Assembly (NCBI GenBank): GCA_947652735.1
Contig: CANTEG010000013.1
Location: forward strand, 17,529 to 81,528
DNA: 64,000 nucleotides
From: an uncultured Lachnospiraceae bacterium
Lineage (GTDB): Bacteria > Bacillota > Clostridia > Lachnospirales > Lachnospiraceae
Reading direction: 5' to 3'
Position 1 is the stretch's first letter. The number at the start of each line of letters is the position of its first letter. Positions 60,377 to 64,000 of the stretch are shown here, one piece after another. The position numbers were made by a program, and so were the translations under genes. The notes beneath the pieces are model-generated. The model searched no databases. It had not been told where the DNA came from and saw only the letters and a list, made by a program, of their open reading frames with translations.

Positions 60377-62647
60377 ATGAAGGTAAAGAGAGTTATTTTG
60401 GCACTTATAGTTATGATGATTGTTCCAGTTTTCTTTATATCTTTTATATGCATGGGCGGAACGGTAAAAGCGGCTGAAGAATTGGAGATTGAATTTGAAG
60501 AATTGAAGTATCGGGTTCTTGAAGATGGAACGTTGGAGGTTTCAGATTGCTTAAGTGAAGATGAAAAAATTGTTATACCTGAGGAAATTAATGGGAAAAA
60601 GGTAACAAGCATAGGAGCATATGCATTTTACTCTTGCTATAGCTTGACAAGTATAGAAATTCCCCCAAGTGTAACGAGTATAGGAACGTATGCATTTTAC
60701 TTTTGTTATAGCTTGACAAGTATAAAAATTCCTAATGGTGTAACGAGCATAGGGGATGGTACATTTGGATACTGTACCAGCTTGGCAAGTGTAGAAATTC
60801 CCCCAAGTGTAACAAGTATAGGAAAAGAGGCGTTTCAATCTTGCAAGTTTTTATACAAAATAGTGCTTCCATCAAGTGTAACCAGTATAGGAGAAGATGC
60901 ATTTATTTATAGCAATTTAAGAGTCATAACAATACCTCCAAGTGTAACGAGCATAGGGGATAAGGCATTTTATGATTGTTTTGTTATAATATGTGGAGAA
61001 CCAGATTCTTATGCACAACGGTATGCAGAAAAACACACAACAAGTGAAAGGAAGATACGTTTTAATAACGGGGATGCGTTTGTGTTTCAAAACCTGGCAT
61101 ATAGAGAATTGAATGACGGAACTGTTGAGATTTTACAATATGCAGGAAGAAAAACAGATCTTGTTATACCTGAACGGATGAATGGAAAAAAGGTGACCCG
61201 TATAGGTGATGATGCATTTCGGGTTTGCAAAGATTTGACAAGTGTCAAAATTCCAGACGGAGTAACAAGCATAGGAGATGAGGCATTTTATTATTGTGAA
61301 AGTCTGGTAAGTATCAATATCCCGGACGGAGCAACGAGCATAGGAACACGTGCATTTGACTCTTGCGATAGCCTTACAAGTATAGAAATTCCAGCAAGTG
61401 TAATAAATGTGGGATTCGATGCATTTTCTCAATGTGAGAATTTAACAAGTATTACCGTGGATACAGCATCAAAAGACTATTGTTCTGAAGATGGTATTCT
61501 CTATAATAAACATAAAACAACATTAATAACATGTCCGGGAGGCAAAAAAGGAACTGTAAAAATTCCGGACGGAGTAACGAGTATAGAAACACAGGCATTT
61601 TATTGTTGCAGAAGTCTGACACGAATAGATATTCCATCGAGTGTAACGGATATAGAAAAATTTGCATTTTATGGTTGTGAAAGTCTGACACAAATAAAAG
61701 TTCCGGCAAGTGTAACAAGTCTACAGGATTATGTATTTTATTATTGTACAAATCTGGCAAGTATAGAAATTCCTCCGAGTGTAACTGATATATCTCAGGT
61801 TGCATTTACTGAGAAGTATAATCCTACAATATATGGGGAGGAAGGCTCCTATGCACAAATATATGCAGATTTCTACGATATAAAGTTTGTTGCTGGAAGC
61901 ATACCAGAAGAACCGAAACCGGAAACACCTGTACCTGCCCCTAAGGTTGGAGACAAATTCAGTGATACCAAATCCAAGGGACAGTATAAGATTACGGGGG
62001 CACAGACTGTATCTTACATAAAGACAACGGCCGTCTCTGGCAAGGTAACCATACCTGCAACCGTTACATACAAAGGAAAGAACTTTAAGGTAACGGCAAT
62101 CTATAAGGGAGCGTTTAAGAACAAGACAGGAATTACTGCAGTTATTTTTGGCAGTAACATCGCTACTGTGGGAAGCGAAGCGTTCAGCGGATGCAGGAAG
62201 CTTAAGACGGTAACCCTCAATAAAGGTTTGACAAAGCTGGGAAACAAGGCATTTTATAACTGTAAATCGCTTACCCAGGTTAAAATTGGCAGCAATGTAA
62301 AAACAATAGGAACATCAGCATTTACAGGATGTACAAGCTTAAAAAAGGTGACGCTTGGAACAGGGCTTACAACAATAGGAAATGGAGCATTCAGCAAATG
62401 TACGGCACTGACAGCGATTACAATACCGAAAAATGTAAAGAAAATAGGGAAGCAGGCGTTCTATGGCTGTAAGAGACTAAAGAGCATAACAATAAAGACG
62501 ACGAAGCTGAAAAGCTCAAGTATCGGTTCCAATGCATTTAAGGGAATATATTCCAAGGCAGTAATCGATGTGCCAAACAGTAAAAAGGCGGCATATAAAA
62601 AGTTTTTCAAAGCCAAGGGTGCCGGTAAGAATGCCAAGTATAAATAG
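60377..62647 (+). CDS. BspA-like leucine-rich-repeat surface protein
   Basis: This is a secreted protein of 756 residues with signal peptide MKVKRVILALIVMMIVPVFFI and a likely cleavage after VKA. Two entry modules, FEELKYRVLEDGTLEV (about residue 40) and FQNLAYRELNDGTVEI (about 235), each lead to IP-type LRR_5 repeats of 23 residues (VTSIGxxAFxxCxSLTSIxIPxS). A non-repeat module (VDTASKDYCSEDGILYNKHKTT) interrupts them. The C-terminus is a Lys-rich domain with further repeats, ending KGAGKNAKYK. No LPXTG motif or dockerin is seen, so surface retention may be through charge. BspA-like proteins bind host or matrix molecules in some species. The ligand here is unknown. Confidence 0.9.
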   Translation: MKVKRVILALIVMMIVPVFFISFICMGGTVKAAEELEIEFEELKYRVLEDGTLEVSDCLSEDEKIVIPEEINGKKVTSIGAYAFYSCYSLTSIEIPPSVTSIGTYAFYFCYSLTSIKIPNGVTSIGDGTFGYCTSLASVEIPPSVTSIGKEAFQSCKFLYKIVLPSSVTSIGEDAFIYSNLRVITIPPSVTSIGDKAFYDCFVIICGEPDSYAQRYAEKHTTSERKIRFNNGDAFVFQNLAYRELNDGTVEILQYAGRKTDLVIPERMNGKKVTRIGDDAFRVCKDLTSVKIPDGVTSIGDEAFYYCESLVSINIPDGATSIGTRAFDSCDSLTSIEIPASVINVGFDAFSQCENLTSITVDTASKDYCSEDGILYNKHKTTLITCPGGKKGTVKIPDGVTSIETQAFYCCRSLTRIDIPSSVTDIEKFAFYGCESLTQIKVPASVTSLQDYVFYYCTNLASIEIPPSVTDISQVAFTEKYNPTIYGEEGSYAQIYADFYDIKFVAGSIPEEPKPETPVPAPKVGDKFSDTKSKGQYKITGAQTVSYIKTTAVSGKVTIPATVTYKGKNFKVTAIYKGAFKNKTGITAVIFGSNIATVGSEAFSGCRKLKTVTLNKGLTKLGNKAFYNCKSLTQVKIGSNVKTIGTSAFTGCTSLKKVTLGTGLTTIGNGAFSKCTALTAITIPKNVKKIGKQAFYGCKRLKSITIKTTKLKSSSIGSNAFKGIYSKAVIDVPNSKKAAYKKFFKAKGAGKNAKYK
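60601..60740 (+). repeat. Tandem 69-base LRR units
   Basis: Two consecutive coding units starting at GTAACAAGCATAGGAGC and GTAACGAGTATAGGAAC are 69 bases each. They are nearly identical across the GCATTTTACTxTTGxTATAGCTTGACAAGTATA part. The similarity at DNA level indicates recent expansion within the gene. Confidence 0.75.
61899..61964 (+). repeat. 66-base block shared by the two LRR genes, copy 1
   Basis: These 66 bases are the same as 63935-64000 except for one base. They encode the Pro-rich hinge IPxEPKPETPVPAPKVGDKFS. The second copy runs to the window end, so the true repeat is probably longer. Confidence 0.85.
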
Positions 62648-62700
62648 AGGATTGTATGCTGGATATTTGTGTGAAATACGAGAATATGGGAGGATATATG

Positions 62701-64000
62701 ATGAGAGTGAAAAAAGTTATTTCAGTGATTGTTAGTATATTCATGCTTGTAGCCTCCATATCACTTTTTATATGTGATGATACAAGGGCGGCAGAGGAAT
62801 TGCTGTATGAAGATTTTACATATAGAGTGCTTGACGACGAAACGGTGGAGATTACTAAGTATAACGGAAGCTCTTTTGAAAAGGAGCTTGCCATACCAGA
62901 GGAGATTAATGGGAAAAGGGTGACCCGTATAGGGGCACATTCATTTGAAATGTGTAAAAGCATTGAAAGAGTAAAACTTCCATCCAGCGTAACAAGTATA
63001 GGATATCAGGCATTTTATTTTTGTGATAATTTAAAGGTAATAGAAATTCCAACAAGTGTAACAAGTATAGTGTATGGTGCATTTTTAGGAAGTTTTGGAA
63101 ATCGCGTGTTAATATGCGGAGAGACAGATTCTTATGCACATGTGTATGCAGATTACAATAATATAAGATTTATTGATGGGGACGTGTTCTGTTATGAAGA
63201 TTATGTATATAGAGAGCTTAGGGATGGAACGGTGGAGATTGTAATCTATGCAGGAAGTGAGAAAGAGGTCGTTATACCTGCAAAGTTGGGTGGAAAAAAA
63301 GTAACAGGTATAAGAGAGCAGGCACTTAGATATTGTAAAGATATGACCAGTGTGAAAATTTCATTAGGGGTGACAAATATTGGGGAGAAAGCATTTTTGG
63401 GCTGTGCCAACTTGGCAAGAATTGAAATAGCATCCAGCGTAACGAATATAGGACATAGAGCATTTTGTAATTGTGACAGTCTGGTAGATGTAAAAATTCC
63501 CTTCGGTGTAACTGATATAGGGGATCAGGTGTTTTTGTTTTGCAATGGTCTGAAAAGGATAGAAATAGCAGCCAGTGTAACGAATATAGGATGGAATGCA
63601 TTCTCTTGTAATAATTTGACAAGTATAGTGGTAGATGAAGCATCACAAACCTATTGTTCTGTGGATGGTATTCTCTATAATAAAGATAAAACAATATTAT
63701 TAGCATGTCCGGCGGGAAAAACAGGAAATGTAATAATTCCGGAAGGGGTAACGGTCATAAAGGATTGTGCATTTGATGAATGCAGTCTGACTGGTGTACA
63801 AATTCCATCCATAACATACATAGAGAATATTGGGTTTAGATCTTGGAGGAATGTTGATTTCACAATACATGGTGCAGAAGGTTCCTATGCCCAGAAATAT
63901 GCAAATGAAAAAAACATAAAATTTACAACAGAACGCATACCAGATGAACCGAAACCGGAAACACCTGTACCTGCCCCTAAGGTTGGAGACAAATTCAGTG
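62701..64000 (+). CDS. Second BspA-like leucine-rich-repeat protein, 3' end missing
   Basis: The reading frame is open from ATG 62701 to the window end (433 codons) and is cut off there. GGGAGG lies seven bases upstream. An ATG at 62698 is an alternative. The signal peptide is VKKVISVIVSIFMLVASISLFI. Architecture mirrors its neighbour: FTYRVLDDETVEI and DYVYRELRDGTVEI modules, IP-type LRRs, the module VDEASQTYCSVDGILYNKDKTI, and a Pro-rich hinge EPKPETPVPAPKVGDKFS. The N-terminal half is clearly diverged from the first protein, while the hinge DNA is almost identical. The missing part is probably the same Lys-rich C-terminal domain. Confidence 0.9.
   Translation, partial: MRVKKVISVIVSIFMLVASISLFICDDTRAAEELLYEDFTYRVLDDETVEITKYNGSSFEKELAIPEEINGKRVTRIGAHSFEMCKSIERVKLPSSVTSIGYQAFYFCDNLKVIEIPTSVTSIVYGAFLGSFGNRVLICGETDSYAHVYADYNNIRFIDGDVFCYEDYVYRELRDGTVEIVIYAGSEKEVVIPAKLGGKKVTGIREQALRYCKDMTSVKISLGVTNIGEKAFLGCANLARIEIASSVTNIGHRAFCNCDSLVDVKIPFGVTDIGDQVFLFCNGLKRIEIAASVTNIGWNAFSCNNLTSIVVDEASQTYCSVDGILYNKDKTILLACPAGKTGNVIIPEGVTVIKDCAFDECSLTGVQIPSITYIENIGFRSWRNVDFTIHGAEGSYAQKYANEKNIKFTTERIPDEPKPETPVPAPKVGDKFS
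63935..64000 (+). repeat. 66-base block shared by the two LRR genes, copy 2
   Basis: See copy 1 at 61899-61964, which has one mismatch over 66 bases. It is interrupted only by the end of the window. Confidence 0.85.

Noticed and set aside
60238-60477. 79-codon plus-strand frame overlapping the dacB end and the LRR gene start
   Set aside because: It is out of frame with the signal peptide of the LRR protein, lacks a ribosome site and has no recognisable sequence.
60601-61000. Regular direct repeats that could suggest a CRISPR array
   Set aside because: The period is 69 bases and in frame, and the units encode LRR_5 repeats. There are no unique spacers and no cas genes.
61087-61805. Antisense frames of 60-117 codons across the LRR genes
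   Set aside because: They simply mirror the repetitive LRR sequence on the opposite strand and follow its period.

Overview
The window is a low-GC, densely packed stretch of Firmicute chromosome, most likely from a spore-forming, probably motile member of the Lachnospiraceae (class Clostridia). The genus cannot be fixed from sequence alone. The evidence is the sporulation coat gene spoIVA, a possible spoIIM and a DacB-type carboxypeptidase; orphan cheR and FliK/FlhB-like genes; a shikimate dehydrogenase-shikimate kinase fusion; an IspH-ribosomal S1 fusion; a separate-subunit Na+-pumping biotin decarboxylase; and BspA-like leucine-rich-repeat surface proteins. Almost everything is on the + strand. 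The exceptions are aroC and one membrane protein. I see no tRNA, rRNA, IS element, prophage or CRISPR array.

Layout. 1-235: 3' end of rny. 555-10243: a sugar locus with a LacI regulator, a sugar-binding lipoprotein, two ABC permeases, a GH13 amylosucrase-type enzyme, a GH36 alpha-galactosidase and a PfkB sugar kinase. Together these fit uptake and breakdown of raffinose-family oligosaccharides: galactose is removed, sucrose is split, and fructose is phosphorylated. No ATPase is encoded, so a shared one elsewhere is implied. 10377-12625: nudix hydrolase, SpoIIM-like protein, xerD. 12751-18098: aroC (-), a patatin-plsC pair, rubrerythrin, rpsO, and the aroE-aroK fusion. 18262-25221: an uncharacterised secreted or flagellum-associated protein, pnp with a long leader hairpin, a GH94 cellobiose phosphorylase, and an unknown membrane protein (-).

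25394-33956: tepA, ftsK/spoIIIE, fhs, folD, rimO, pgsA, and the CinA C-terminal amidase (housekeeping). 34057-39566: a five-gene biotin-dependent Na+ pump cluster with two different carboxyltransferases around one biotin carrier. 39743-44493: HI0933-family flavoprotein, cmk, ispH-rpsA fusion, cheR. 44611-50745: rplS, two signal peptidases flanking rbgA, rnhB, FliK-like and FlhB-like proteins, yraN. This is close to the conserved rplS-rbgA-rnhB-ylqG-ylqH block of Bacillus. 50761-58789: pgeF, der, plsY, gpsA, SGNH hydrolase, spoIVA, scpA, scpB. 59078-64000: DacB-type carboxypeptidase and two BspA-like LRR proteins, the second cut off by the window end.

No single unmistakably new system stands out. 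The most interesting non-coding structures are a hairpin covering the spoIVA ribosome-binding site, the pnp leader hairpin, a dispersed three-hairpin repeat, a perfect palindrome inside a divergent promoter region, and mutually exclusive hairpins inside the sugar operon. All structures and promoters were found by eye, without folding software or database searches.
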